Positions 24,613-32,000 are shown, counted from the first letter of the stretch. The stretch is 64,000 nucleotides of DNA from Vulcanococcus sp943368105 (GCA_943368105.1 CALRKO020000005.1:62001-126000), one strand, 5' to 3'. The notes: generated by a model from the sequence alone, not told the origin. Program-made: numbers and translations.

Positions 24613-25099
24613 TCAGCAGGCCGTCGCCCACGCACAGGTCCCGGGGCGTGGGCTCATCTTCGAACTGCAGCCGGGCGCTGCCCCGCAGCAGCAGCACCCA
24701 CTCGCTCTCGCGCTGCTCGTACCAGAAGCCCTCGGGGCTGGCGGCGGCGTTGGAGTGGATGCGCTCCAGCCGCAGCTGGGGCGTCTGCAGCAGCAGCTCC
24801 ACCCGCTCCTGGCCCGGCGCCGGCGGGGCCCCCTCCAGCAGGTTGCGCTGGCCGGCTCCAGCCACCGCGCTGCCCGGACCGGGGCCGGGACCGGGGCCGC
24901 CGCTGGCGGCGGTTGCGGGCGGGTCGCCCCAGCGGCGGCCGATGTCAAAGCCGAGGCCGGCGGCCATGGCCACCACCTCGTGGTGGCTGCCGCAGTCCCG
25001 CAGGGCCCGGCGCAGGGCCGGATCGGCCTCGCTCAGGGCCACGAAGGCATTGAGCTGGGCCACCTTGGCGAGGAACTGCTGCAGCTGGGCTTCGGCCAT
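24524..25099 (-). CDS. Nif11-domain / cupin-domain fusion protein
   Basis: 191 residues. The first ~50 form a Nif11 domain (FLAKVAQLNAFVALSEADP, then a segment matching VVAMAAGLGFDIG), known as a leader region of nitrile-hydratase-type RiPP precursors and of stand-alone cyanobacterial proteins. After a Gly/Pro-rich linker comes a cupin barrel (EGFWYEQRESEWVLLLRGSA, LCVGDGLLIRAGRRHRV). The metal His/Glu set is only partly present. The C-terminal coding end overlaps psiE by 89 bp. Role unknown; no RiPP modification genes are near, so it is probably not a peptide precursor. Confidence 0.83.
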   Translation of the reverse strand: MAEAQLQQFLAKVAQLNAFVALSEADPALRRALRDCGSHHEVVAMAAGLGFDIGRRWGDPPATAASGGPGPGPGPGSAVAGAGQRNLLEGAPPAPGQERVELLLQTPQLRLERIHSNAAASPEGFWYEQRESEWVLLLRGSARLQFEDEPTPRDLCVGDGLLIRAGRRHRVVATDPDPGTLWLALLWSASA

Positions 25100-25119
25100 G
25101 GACCCAGTATCGGCAGGGC

Positions 25120-25635
25120 TCAGGCGCCGGGCCCGGACCCAGCCTCTGACCCCGCGCCGGGCCCGGCCAGGGGCAGGGCCATGCGGTAGCGCCGGAAGCC
25201 GATGCCGCCGATCTGCAGCTCCTCGATCCAGCTCACCCGCCAGCCCCGCCGGGCGAACAGCGGCCGCGACAGCAGGCTGGCCTCGGTGCGCAGCGCGTCC
25301 ACACCGCCCAGGGCGGCCCGCTCCTCCAGGGCGGCCAGCAGGGCCTGGCCCCGGCCCTGGCGACTGAAATCCGGGTGGCAGTACAGCAGCGCCACCCGCT
25401 CCGGGGGATCCAGCACGGCGAAGGCCCGGGGGGTGCCCGCCTCGTCGCAGCTCACCAGCCCCCAGCCGCGATCGAGGCAGCCCAGCAGCCCGCTGGCGGG
25501 GGGGTCGGCCTGCTGGGCCCAGGCCCGCACCTGGGCGGGGCTGTAGGGCCCGGGGGCCTGGGCCCGCACGGCCGCGCGGTAGATCGCCAGCGCCTGCCCG
25601 TGGTCCTGGCTCTGCAGTGGTCGCAGCCTTGCCAT
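25120..25635 (-). CDS. GNAT-family N-acetyltransferase
   Basis: 171 residues with the acetyl-CoA loop RQGRGQALLAALEERA after the LLYCHPDF strand and a C-terminal FRRYRMALPL strand. Substrate unknown; the family acetylates amines of small molecules or proteins. The C-terminus has a Gly/Ser/Pro tail. A TAGGGT box starts only 12 nt before the ATG, which predicts a leaderless mRNA. Confidence 0.85.
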   Translation of the reverse strand: MARLRPLQSQDHGQALAIYRAAVRAQAPGPYSPAQVRAWAQQADPPASGLLGCLDRGWGLVSCDEAGTPRAFAVLDPPERVALLYCHPDFSRQGRGQALLAALEERAALGGVDALRTEASLLSRPLFARRGWRVSWIEELQIGGIGFRRYRMALPLAGPGAGSEAGSGPGA

Positions 25636-25641
25636 CGCCCG

Positions 25642-25647
25642 ACCCTA
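25642..25647 (-). promoter_or_regulatory. Predicted -10 box of the GNAT gene, leaderless spacing
   Basis: TAGGGT on the minus strand begins 12 nt before the ATG, so transcription would start at the start codon itself. Confidence 0.45.
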
Positions 25648-25686
25648 GGGGGAGCGACAGACTGGTGCCGCCCTCCCCCGCCGCCG

Positions 25687-26166
25687 ATGGCCGCCGTTCT
25701 GCCCGAGTCCGCCGCCCCGGCCGTCCGCCTGCCGGTGGCGGCCACCGCCGTTGCCGGGGCCGGCCAGCCGGGGGCGCCTGGGGCCGGCGGGCCCTGGCGC
25801 CGGTGGTTGCGCTGGCTGCTGCCGGCGGCCATGGCGCTGCTGGTGCTCTGGCCGCGGCCCGCCTGGGGCCTGGCTGCGGCGGCTCCGCCCCTGGCGGCCC
25901 CCCAGCAGGCCCGGGGCGAGCAGCTGTTCGGCCAGCACTGCGCCGGCTGCCACATCAACGGCGGCAACATCCTGCGCCGCGGCAAGACCCTCAAGCTGGC
26001 GGCCCTGGAGCGCTACGGCCGCGCCGACCCCGCCGTGATCGCCGGCATCGCCGCCGCCGGCGTGGGCCAGATGGGGGGGTACGCAGCGGTGCTGGGGGAG
26101 GGCGGTGCCGAGGCGGTGGCCGGCTGGGTGTGGCAGCAGGCCCAGGCCGGCTGGCCCCGGGGCTGA
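25687..26166 (+). CDS. Cytochrome c6-like thylakoid-lumen/periplasmic cytochrome
   Basis: 159 residues with a long Ala/Gly/Pro-rich N-terminus, a membrane/signal helix ending AWGLA, and a class I cytochrome c domain: FGQHCAGCHINGGN (CxxCH), GKTLKLAALERYG, and GVGQMGGYAAVLG with the axial Met. This matches the c6 family, which carries electrons from cytochrome b6f to photosystem I. The unusually extended leader and the Gln-Met context suggest a c6B/C-type relative rather than the main PetJ; this is uncertain. Confidence 0.85.
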   Translation: MAAVLPESAAPAVRLPVAATAVAGAGQPGAPGAGGPWRRWLRWLLPAAMALLVLWPRPAWGLAAAAPPLAAPQQARGEQLFGQHCAGCHINGGNILRRGKTLKLAALERYGRADPAVIAGIAAAGVGQMGGYAAVLGEGGAEAVAGWVWQQAQAGWPRG

Positions 26167-26179
26167 TGCCCCCCGGCCC

Positions 26180-26446
26180 TCAGAACGCCTGGATCCAGGG
26201 GTAGACCCTCAGCTCGGTCCAGATGCCCTGGCGCCAGTAGATGTCGCCGTGGAGGAGCTCCTCCACCTGCTCTCGGCTCTCGGCCTCGTAGATGCCGAAC
26301 ACGTGGGTGCTGCCCTCGGTGGGGCCCAGCGTCACCAGCAGGCCGGCCTGCTTCTGGCGCTGCAGCCCCGCCAGGTGCTCCTCCCGGTAGGGGGCCCGCC
26401 GGCTGAGGGCGTCCTCGCAGTAGGTGCCCCAGAGCACGAAACGCAT
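26180..26446 (-). CDS. YciI-like domain protein
   Basis: 88 residues: MRFVLWGTYCEDAL, REEHLAGLQRQKQAGLLVTLGP and STHVFGIYEAESREQVEELL, the ferredoxin-like alpha/beta fold of YCII-related proteins. Catalytic role unknown. A TAGGGT box lies 32 nt upstream of the ATG. Confidence 0.82.
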   Translation of the reverse strand: MRFVLWGTYCEDALSRRAPYREEHLAGLQRQKQAGLLVTLGPTEGSTHVFGIYEAESREQVEELLHGDIYWRQGIWTELRVYPWIQAF

Positions 26447-26610
26447 GGTGGGTGTGACGGCTCAGCGCCCCGACCCTAGGTGCCGAGCCGCTGGGACCCC
26501 CACCCGGGATCGGCCTGTCCGGGTTGGGCCACGGGACGGCGCTGCGGGGTTTCGCCGGCGCCTGGGCGGCGCCAGCATCGGTCCGGCCACCGCCTGCCGG
26601 CCCCAGCGCC

Positions 26611-27120
26611 ATGGATCCCCTGCTGCCCAAGCCCGAGGCGTCCCCCGCCGGGGCCAGGCTCCCCGCGGCGCCAGCGGCGCCTCCGGCCCCGGCCGATGGG
26701 GCGGCCCTGCGGCTGCGCACCCTGTGGATCGCCTGGTTTCTGGCGATGCTCTTCCACACCGACCTGGGCCTGATGCCCCTGTTCCACGGGTTGTCGCCGG
26801 AGATCGAGAGCCACGTGGATCCGGCCCGGCTGCCGGCGGTGTTCGGCGCCATGCTGGGCTACTACCTGGTGCCCCTGGCGGCCCTGGTGCTGATCGCCTA
26901 CGCGGAGACGGGCGCCGGCAGCTGGCGCCGCTGGCGCTGGTTCCACCTGGGGCTGGGGCTGCTGTACAGCGCCACCAACATCGTGCACCTGGGCGTGGAC
27001 ATCGTGATCCCGGACTCCCGTCCCGACCAGGTGGCGCTGATGGGGGTGCTGGTGCTGCTCGGGCTGCTGATCAACCTGGAGAGCTGGCACTGGTGCCGTG
27101 CCCCCAGCGGCGGACGCTGA
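26611..27120 (+). CDS. Four-helix membrane protein of unknown function
   Basis: 169 residues: a Pro/Ala-rich cytoplasmic start, then four predicted membrane helices with conserved-looking His at HTDLGLMPLFHG and IVHLGVDIVIP. His residues near helix ends could bind metal or heme, but no family is recognised. ATG 26611 is chosen over an upstream in-frame start because the residues before it look non-coding. Confidence 0.65.
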   Translation: MDPLLPKPEASPAGARLPAAPAAPPAPADGAALRLRTLWIAWFLAMLFHTDLGLMPLFHGLSPEIESHVDPARLPAVFGAMLGYYLVPLAALVLIAYAETGAGSWRRWRWFHLGLGLLYSATNIVHLGVDIVIPDSRPDQVALMGVLVLLGLLINLESWHWCRAPSGGR

Positions 27121-27157
27121 GCCCTGCCGGGACTCCGGCAGGGGTCGGCGCCCCGGC

Positions 27158-27319
27158 TCAGCCGATGCTCAGGCCGATCCCCAGCAGGATGACCATCGCC
27201 GCGATCACGGCCACGGCCCAGAGGGCGTGCTGCTGGGCGTCGGCGCCGGTCTCGCCGGCCACCATCGCCACCTCGTCGGCGTAGAGGTTGTCGTGGTTCT
27301 CCATGTCGTGGGTGTGCAT
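27158..27319 (-). CDS. 53-residue single-pass membrane protein with His-rich N-terminus
   Basis: The protein begins MHTHDMENHDNLYADEVAMV, followed by a polar linker (GETGADAQQHA) and one membrane helix (LWAVAVIAAMVILLGIGLSI) at the end. Start and helix are clear and codon use is that of the neighbours. Immediately upstream is a 10-bp perfect hairpin whose 3' arm covers the ribosome-site region. No family is recognised. Confidence 0.65.
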   Translation of the reverse strand: MHTHDMENHDNLYADEVAMVAGETGADAQQHALWAVAVIAAMVILLGIGLSIG

Positions 27320-27320
27320 G

Positions 27321-27357
27321 GCCCCGTTCCGTGGTACGCGAACCGTAGGAACGGGGC
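27321..27357 (-). promoter_or_regulatory. RNA hairpin ending 1 nt before a start codon
   Basis: Arms GCCCCGTTCC and GGAACGGGGC are perfect 10-bp complements around a 17-nt loop that can itself pair TAC with GTA. On the minus strand the 3' arm ends one base before the ATG at 27319 and contains the only GGA/GGGG ribosome-site candidate. It also lies just after the methyltransferase stop (27367) and could stop that transcript, but no T-run follows. Confidence 0.6.
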
Positions 27358-27366
27358 AGTGGCTTG

Positions 27367-28122
27367 TCAGCCGCGGCGGGGCCGGGCCGGATCCGCCGGG
27401 CCGATCCGGCCCCAGCGCCCCATGAACGGCCAGCGCACCAGCAGGGGCGCGGCGCCCCGCTCCGGCCAGGCCGCCGCCAGCTCCCGCTCCAGCGGCGGCA
27501 GCGGATCGAGGCCCTGCTCCCGCGCCGCCTGCACCGCCGACCAGGTGCCCAGGTAACCCAGCAGCTGGTCCAGATCCCAGTGGCGCTCAATCCACAGACC
27601 CTGGGGGAAGGGCCACTCCTGGCCGGGGAACGGCAGATCGGCGTAGCTGCGGTCCACCAGCTGGCGCTGGGGCGGCCACCAGGGGGCCAGATCCCGGCCG
27701 TAGAAGCGATCCAGCAGCGCCTGCAGCGGTGCCGACTCCAGCTGCAGCGGCAGGTAGCCGATCCAGGCCAGCGCCGCCCCGGGCCGGGCCACCCGCCGCA
27801 GCTCCGCCGTGAACGCCGCGCCGGCGAACCAGTGGATCGCCGCCGCCACCAGCACCCCATCCACGCTGCCGGCGGGCAGGCCGCTGGCGGCGGCCGGTGC
27901 CTGGCGGTAGCGGATGCGCGGGTGGCGCACGGCCTGGGCCAGCTGGGCCGCGCTGGCATCGCTGGCCTCCACCCGGGCGAAGTGGACGGCCAGGTCCAGG
28001 GCGGCCTGGCCGTTGCCGCAGCCGCAGTCCCACACCACGGCGCGGGCGGCGCAGCGGCGGGCGAAGGCGGCGAAGAAGGCCGCTGGATAGGTGGGCCGGA
28101 AGCTGGCGTAGTCCGCCGCCAC
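27367..28122 (-). CDS. Class I SAM-dependent methyltransferase
   Basis: About 251 residues from GTG 28122. Motif I is VVWDCGCGNGQAALDL, followed by VEASDASAAQL and the post-II segment VDGVLVAAAIHWF, the pattern of small-molecule methyltransferases related to UbiE/Tam. The family normally begins with a phenylalanine-containing helix just before (here ALFGAVAADYASF), so the true start may be the CTG at 28179 that overlaps the trpA stop (CTGA), giving about 270 residues. Substrate unknown. Confidence 0.8.
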   Translation of the reverse strand: MAADYASFRPTYPAAFFAAFARRCAARAVVWDCGCGNGQAALDLAVHFARVEASDASAAQLAQAVRHPRIRYRQAPAAASGLPAGSVDGVLVAAAIHWFAGAAFTAELRRVARPGAALAWIGYLPLQLESAPLQALLDRFYGRDLAPWWPPQRQLVDRSYADLPFPGQEWPFPQGLWIERHWDLDQLLGYLGTWSAVQAAREQGLDPLPPLERELAAAWPERGAAPLLVRWPFMGRWGRIGPADPARPRRG

Positions 28123-28175
28123 GGCCCCGAACAGGGCCGCCGGCCGCGGCGACGGCTCCGGCGCCCCCGGGGCGG

Positions 28176-29000
28176 TCAGGCGTCCAGGGCGGCGCGCAGC
28201 ACGCCGCAGAAGCGTCCGGCTGCGGCGGCCACGTCCTCGCCGCTGGCCTGGGCCTCGGCCATCACCTTCACCAGGGCGCTGCCCACGATGGCGCCGTCGG
28301 CGCCCCAGTCCCGCACCTGGCGGGCCTGGTCGGGGCCGGAGATGCCGAAGCCCACCGCCACCGGCGTGGGGCCCAGGCCCTTGAGCTGCTGCACCAGGCC
28401 CGCCACCCGCGATTCGATCGTGGTGCGCACCCCCGTCACCCCGGTGACGCTCACCAGGTAAGTGAAGCCGCGGCTGCTGGCGGCGATGCGGGCCATGCGC
28501 TCCGCCGGCGTGGTGGGGGCCACCAGCAGCACCAGATCCAGGCCGTGGCCGGCGGCGATGGCGGAGAGGGTCTCGGCCTCCTCCAGGGGCAGATCGGGCA
28601 CCACCAGGCCGGCGGCGCCGGCGGCGGCGGCCTCGCGGCAGAAGGCCTCCATGCCGCGGTTGAGCAGGGGGTTGCTGTAGGTGAACAGCACCACCGGGAT
28701 CGTCAGCTCGCCCCGCAGGCTTGCCAGCATCTCCAGCACCCGGCCCGGGGTGGTGGCGGCCGCCAGGGCGCGGCCGGCGGCCGCCTGGATCACCGGGCCA
28801 TCGGCCAGGGGATCGCTGTAGGGGATGCCCAGCTCGATCAGGTCGGCGCCGGCGGCCTCCAGGGCCAGCAGGGCCGAGCGGGTCACCGCCAGCTCCGGGT
28901 CGCCCGCCACCAGGAACGGCATCAGGGCGCAACGCTGCTGCGCGCCCAGCTGGGCGAAGCGCCGCTGGATCGGCGTGGCGGTGGTCGCGGCAGCGCTCAT
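28176..29000 (-). CDS. trpA: Tryptophan synthase alpha subunit
   Basis: 274 residues, TIM barrel. Marks: RCALMPFLVAGDPEL, the catalytic Glu in DLIELGIPYSDPLADGP, VVLFTYSNPLL, the catalytic Asp region GLVVPDLPLEE and the phosphate loop VAVGFGISGPDQA. It cleaves indole-3-glycerol phosphate and passes indole to TrpB. It is downstream of ndhL and the DUF3007 gene, an order kept in many cyanobacteria. A TAGGCT box lies 31 nt before the ATG, suggesting its own promoter. Confidence 0.96.
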   Translation of the reverse strand: MSAAATTATPIQRRFAQLGAQQRCALMPFLVAGDPELAVTRSALLALEAAGADLIELGIPYSDPLADGPVIQAAAGRALAAATTPGRVLEMLASLRGELTIPVVLFTYSNPLLNRGMEAFCREAAAAGAAGLVVPDLPLEEAETLSAIAAGHGLDLVLLVAPTTPAERMARIAASSRGFTYLVSVTGVTGVRTTIESRVAGLVQQLKGLGPTPVAVGFGISGPDQARQVRDWGADGAIVGSALVKVMAEAQASGEDVAAAAGRFCGVLRAALDA

Positions 29001-29025
29001 CGGGCCGGAGGACGCGGTGGCAGTG

Positions 29026-29031
29026 AGCCTA
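29026..29031 (-). promoter_or_regulatory. Predicted -10 box of trpA
   Basis: TAGGCT on the minus strand begins 31 nt upstream of the trpA ATG. Confidence 0.4.
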
Positions 29032-29072
29032 TGGGGTCGGGGGATCGGCGCCGGTGCCCGGGCGCGGGGGGC

Positions 29073-29426
29073 TCAGAGGTCGGCCGTGTCCTCCAGCTGA
29101 CCCAGCTCCCGCAGCAGCGCCTCCTGCTCGGCGGGGCTGAGGGCGTCGAAGCGCTGCTGCAGCACGTCGTCCGTGGCCGCGTCGTAGAGGTCGCGGTAGC
29201 GGCGCCGCTGCTGCATGTAGGTCATGTTGCCGCCCACGACCCGCACCAGGTAGGTGCCGGTCCAGCCGAGCACCACCAGCACCAGCACCGCCTGGGCGGC
29301 GATGCCGGCCGAGAAGCCCTCGAAGCCGGCCGCCTGGAAGCCCCAGTAGCCGAGTCCGCCCACGGCGAAGACCGCCAGGCCCACCAGGAGCGCCGTGCCG
29401 CGGGTGATGCCGGAGGGGGCCGCCAT
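29073..29426 (-). CDS. DUF3007 family membrane protein
   Basis: 117 residues with two membrane helices (GTALLVGLAVFAVGGLGYWG and AAQAVLVLVVLGWTGTYLVRV) followed by the GNMTYMQQRRRYRD family motif and an acidic helical tail. Found in cyanobacteria and plastid-bearing plants, often beside ndhL and trpA as here. It begins one base inside the ndhL stop. Function is unknown, though a link to thylakoid complexes is reasonable. Confidence 0.87.
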   Translation of the reverse strand: MAAPSGITRGTALLVGLAVFAVGGLGYWGFQAAGFEGFSAGIAAQAVLVLVVLGWTGTYLVRVVGGNMTYMQQRRRYRDLYDAATDDVLQQRFDALSPAEQEALLRELGQLEDTADL

Positions 29427-29713
29427 CAGGGCTCGCCCTGGCCCGCCATGCGCAGGTTGAGGAAGGGGGCGAACAGGATCAGGCCGGGGAAGAACAGGAA
29501 CACCAGCCCGTAGACGGCCGTGCGCTCCAGCTTGCCCATCACCACCCAGCGGCGGCTCATCCACCAGAACAGGGCCAGGGGTACCACCACCAGGTAGGCG
29601 CCGGCCAGGGCCAGGTAGGCCGCCAGCACCAGCAGGCCCTCACTGCCGGCCGCGGCCAGCAGATCGCCGGCGGGGAGGGCGGCCAGGGGGCTCAGGATCC
29701 CAGGCAGGGGCAC
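29426..29713 (-). CDS. ndhL: NDH-1 complex subunit L
   Basis: 95 residues, two or three membrane helices. The segment LVVVPLALFWWMSRRWVVMGK followed by LERTAVYGLVFLFFPGLILFAPFLNLR is the NdhL signature. NdhL is a small subunit of the cyanobacterial NDH-1 complexes for respiration, cyclic electron flow and CO2 uptake. A TAAATT -10-like hexamer lies 33 nt upstream, back-to-back with the tRNA promoter. Confidence 0.93.
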   Translation of the reverse strand: MPLPGILSPLAALPAGDLLAAAGSEGLLVLAAYLALAGAYLVVVPLALFWWMSRRWVVMGKLERTAVYGLVFLFFPGLILFAPFLNLRMAGQGEP

Positions 29714-29780
29714 GGGGGCTGGCGGCGGAGGTCTGGAGCCAATTTAGGCTGGGGCCGCCGGCGGCTGGGTGCCAGTGGCC

Positions 29781-29864
29781 GGGGGCATGGCGGAAGTGGT
29801 AGACGCAACCGACTTAAAATCGGTAGACGGTGACGTTGTGGGGGTTCAAGTCCCCCTGCCCCCA
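29781..29864 (+). tRNA. trnL: tRNA-Leu(UAA)
   Basis: 84 nt. Acceptor arms GGGGGCA and TGCCCCC pair over 7 bp with discriminator A. The anticodon loop CTTAAAA gives UAA between ACCGA and TCGGT stems, a long variable arm (AGACGGTGACGTTGT) marks a class II tRNA, and the T-arm GGGGGTTCAAGTCCCCC is complete. CCA is not encoded. No group I intron interrupts the anticodon, unlike in many filamentous cyanobacteria. A TAGGCT hexamer at 29745 may be its -10 box. Confidence 0.96.
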
Positions 29865-29998
29865 TCGCCGGGTTTCTCCGCGGGCTTCAGCCCTGCCGGG
29901 TTCCCCTGGCTGCGGGCCGTGGGCCAGGCCGCCTGTCAGGCCCTCTGTCAGGCCGTGGGCCAGACCGCGGACCGAGCCGGCTTGAGCCTGGGGGGTTG

Positions 29999-30190
29999 TC
30001 AGGGTTTCTGGCGCAGCCCGCGGAAGATCTGGTCCGACCTGTCGGCGTCGGAGCCCTCCAGGGGGATGCCGGTGTCGGCCGAGAAGCGGTTGCCATCCAC
30101 CTGCAGTCCGGCCCGGGAGAGCTGCAGCCAGCCCCTGTTGAAGGCCACGGCCACCAGCACCAGGGCAGCGAGCGTCAGGACTCTGCGCAT
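29999..30190 (-). CDS. Small exported or membrane-anchored protein
   Basis: 63 residues: a hydrophobic signal or anchor (MRRVLTLAALVLVAVAF) and a short polar part, SRAGLQVDGNRFSADTGIPL, ending in basic residues. No family is recognised. A TAGGTT box begins 12 nt before the ATG and predicts a leaderless mRNA. Confidence 0.6.
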   Translation of the reverse strand: MRRVLTLAALVLVAVAFNRGWLQLSRAGLQVDGNRFSADTGIPLEGSDADRSDQIFRGLRQKP

Positions 30191-30196
30191 GGATCC

Positions 30197-30202
30197 AACC
30201 TA
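30197..30202 (-). promoter_or_regulatory. Predicted -10 box, leaderless spacing
   Basis: TAGGTT on the minus strand begins 12 nt before the ATG at 30190. Confidence 0.45.
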
Positions 30203-30250
30203 GCCGCGGCGGGCCAAGGAGCCAAAGCCGTTCAGGCTTGCCCCCCTCGA

Positions 30251-30256
30251 TAGCGT
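30251..30256 (+). promoter_or_regulatory. Predicted -10 box of the secreted four-cysteine protein
   Basis: TAGCGT begins 27 nt before ATG 30278. Confidence 0.45.
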
Positions 30257-30277
30257 TTGGGTCTCCGCTGCAGCTCG

Positions 30278-30586
30278 ATGGCCGCGTCTGCCTGCTCCGC
30301 GTCTGCCCGCTCCGGGCCTGCCCGCCCCGGGCGGCCCCTGGGCCGCGCCCTGGGCCTCCCTGCCCTGGTGGTCCTGGCCCTGGTTCCCCTGGCCTGGGCC
30401 CCCGCCGCCCGGGCCCAGCGGGTGGTGCCTAAGCTGCAGGCGCTCTGCCCCCTAGGCTATGTGGACATGCTCAACGGCAAGTGCTCCACCCTGGGGCTGA
30501 TGCGCTACACGCTGGCGCCCACCAACGGCAAGGCCTGCCTGGAGGGCTGGATGAACGTGGGCGGCGGCTACTGCCGCCGCAAGTGA
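30278..30586 (+). CDS. Secreted small protein with four cysteines
   Basis: 102 residues. An Arg-containing N-region and a hydrophobic core ending ARAQR make a signal peptide. The mature ~56 residues carry four cysteines (CPLGYVDMLNGKCS, KACLEGWMNVGGGYC), probably two disulfides. The repeated pattern C-x-x-G-x-x-N-x-G suggests two related half-domains. No named family known to me. ATG 30278 is supported by the box 27 nt upstream. Confidence 0.65.
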   Translation: MAASACSASARSGPARPGRPLGRALGLPALVVLALVPLAWAPAARAQRVVPKLQALCPLGYVDMLNGKCSTLGLMRYTLAPTNGKACLEGWMNVGGGYCRRK

Positions 30587-30625
30587 GCGGCCGCCCGGCC
30601 CTGGGATCTCCTTAGCCTGGGAGCC

Positions 30626-31072
30626 ATGGCCGAGCTCACCCTCCTCTACGACGGCGCCTGCCCCTTCTGCCGGCGCGAGGTGCGTTGGCTGGAGCGCCGC
30701 GACCGCCGCCTGCACGGCCCTGCGCCGCGGCTGGCCTTCGTGGACATCGACCGCCCCGACTACGACCCCTCCGCCCACGGCGGCGTGACCTACCGCCAGG
30801 CCATGGGCCGCATCCACGCCGTCGCCGCCGACGGCAGCGTGCTGCGGGACCTGGCGGTGTTCCGGGCCGCCTACCGGCTGATCGGCCTGGGCTGGCTCTA
30901 CGCCCCTACGGACTGGCCGCTGGTGGGGTCCCTGGCCGGGGCCCTCTACGGCCTCTGGGCCGAGCGGCGCCTGGCGCTCACCCGCCGCCCCGACCTGGAC
31001 AGCCTCTGCCGCTGCCGGGGCGGGGCCTGCGCAGCGCCGCCGGAGTCGGAGCCTGTCAGAAGCGGCGTCTGA
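30626..31072 (+). CDS. DCC-family (DUF393) thiol-disulfide oxidoreductase-like protein
   Basis: 148 residues beginning LLYDGACPFCRREVRWL, the DxxCPxC signature of the family (C12-x2-C15), with FVDIDRPDYDP and the GVTYRQAMGRIHAV segment. It is thioredoxin-fold-like and likely cytoplasmic. Extra C-terminal Cys (LCRCRGGAC) are present. The stop overlaps the convergent DUF2721 gene by 17 bp. A TAGCCT hexamer 13 nt before the ATG hints at a leaderless mRNA, though GGGAG could also act as a ribosome site. Confidence 0.87.
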   Translation: MAELTLLYDGACPFCRREVRWLERRDRRLHGPAPRLAFVDIDRPDYDPSAHGGVTYRQAMGRIHAVAADGSVLRDLAVFRAAYRLIGLGWLYAPTDWPLVGSLAGALYGLWAERRLALTRRPDLDSLCRCRGGACAAPPESEPVRSGV

Positions 31073-31556
31073 GCTGGGCGGTGGAGAGCTGGGTCTCCCG
31101 CAGCAGCAGCAGCAGGGCCCCCATCAGGCTGGCCATCGCCACCACGAACAGGGGCACCACGATCGCCGCCAGGTCCAGCACCGCCACGGCGCTCACGAAC
31201 GTCACCGACACCACCGCCGCCACCAGCAGGCCCGTGAGGGTGGCGCACTGCATCGCCCGGCCCAGCAGCACCATGCGCCGCTTGTGGGTGCCCATCTCCT
31301 GGTGCAGGGCCTGGCGCTCGGCGGGATCGCTGCCGCTGGCCTCGCTGCGGGCCATCTGGTCCTGCATGGTGCGGGCCCGGTCGACGACCCGCGAGAGGCG
31401 GCCGGCCAGCACCCCCAGCAGGCCCGAGATGCCGGTGAGCAGGAACACCGGACCCACCGACAGCTGGATCGCCCGGGCCAGCCCCTGCACCGGCGCGTGG
31501 GCGCCGGGCTCGGCGAGGAAGGCCAGCAGGGCGAGCGGGTCAGGCGGCGGCGGCAT
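31056..31556 (-). CDS. DUF2721 family membrane protein
   Basis: 166 residues: first helix QLSVGPVFLLTGISGLLGVL, the family's RLSRVVDRARTMQDQM motif, KRRMVLLGRAMQCATLTGLL and a last hydrophobic pair, giving three to four helices. The protein family is common in bacteria and of unknown function. Confidence 0.85.
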   Translation of the reverse strand: MPPPPDPLALLAFLAEPGAHAPVQGLARAIQLSVGPVFLLTGISGLLGVLAGRLSRVVDRARTMQDQMARSEASGSDPAERQALHQEMGTHKRRMVLLGRAMQCATLTGLLVAAVVSVTFVSAVAVLDLAAIVVPLFVVAMASLMGALLLLLRETQLSTAQLRRRF

Positions 31557-31670
31557 GGACGGGGCGGAATCGGGGGGAGCGGTGTCCGGGCAGGGGATCG
31601 CTCCAGGGCGGGGTGGACGTCAGCCGATCGCTTGCATCGGCACCCCCATCTCTAACCCGCAGGGTGACGA

Positions 31671-32000
31671 CTAGAAGCGGGACATTGCGGTGATCTTGGC
31701 CAGCTTCTCGGCATCCAGACCCGCCAGTTCATCGATGCTCAGCAGCTGATCCTTCACCAGGCTGGCGAACACGAACAGGATGCCATCGAGGCGGAAGTCG
31801 AAGCGCCCCTCCATCGTGTGGCGCTCGATGCTGAGGAAATCGTGCAGCTGCCAGACCGTCTCCGCCGAGCCCAGGGCTGCGGCCCTGCTACGCACCGCGG
31901 CCACCAGCCGGTCCACGGCACGGCCGTAGGCGCTGTCGAAGGCCTTCTGGGCCACGGACTGCTCCGCGTCCGTCCAGCCCTCCAGCAGTGTATCCATCAT
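31671..32000 (-). CDS. frp: Fluorescence recovery protein FRP
   Basis: 109 residues, all-helical. The segment VWQLHDFLSIERHTMEGRFD carries W50, H53, D54 and R60, the positions needed for FRP activity in Synechocystis; LAKITAMSRF closes the protein. FRP binds the active red form of OCP and speeds its return to orange, ending phycobilisome quenching. It follows ocp and crtW on the same strand. A TAGCGT box 30 nt before the ATG lies between crtW and this gene, so frp appears to have its own promoter. A second in-frame ATG is at 31997. Confidence 0.92.
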   Translation of the reverse strand: MMDTLLEGWTDAEQSVAQKAFDSAYGRAVDRLVAAVRSRAAALGSAETVWQLHDFLSIERHTMEGRFDFRLDGILFVFASLVKDQLLSIDELAGLDAEKLAKITAMSRF

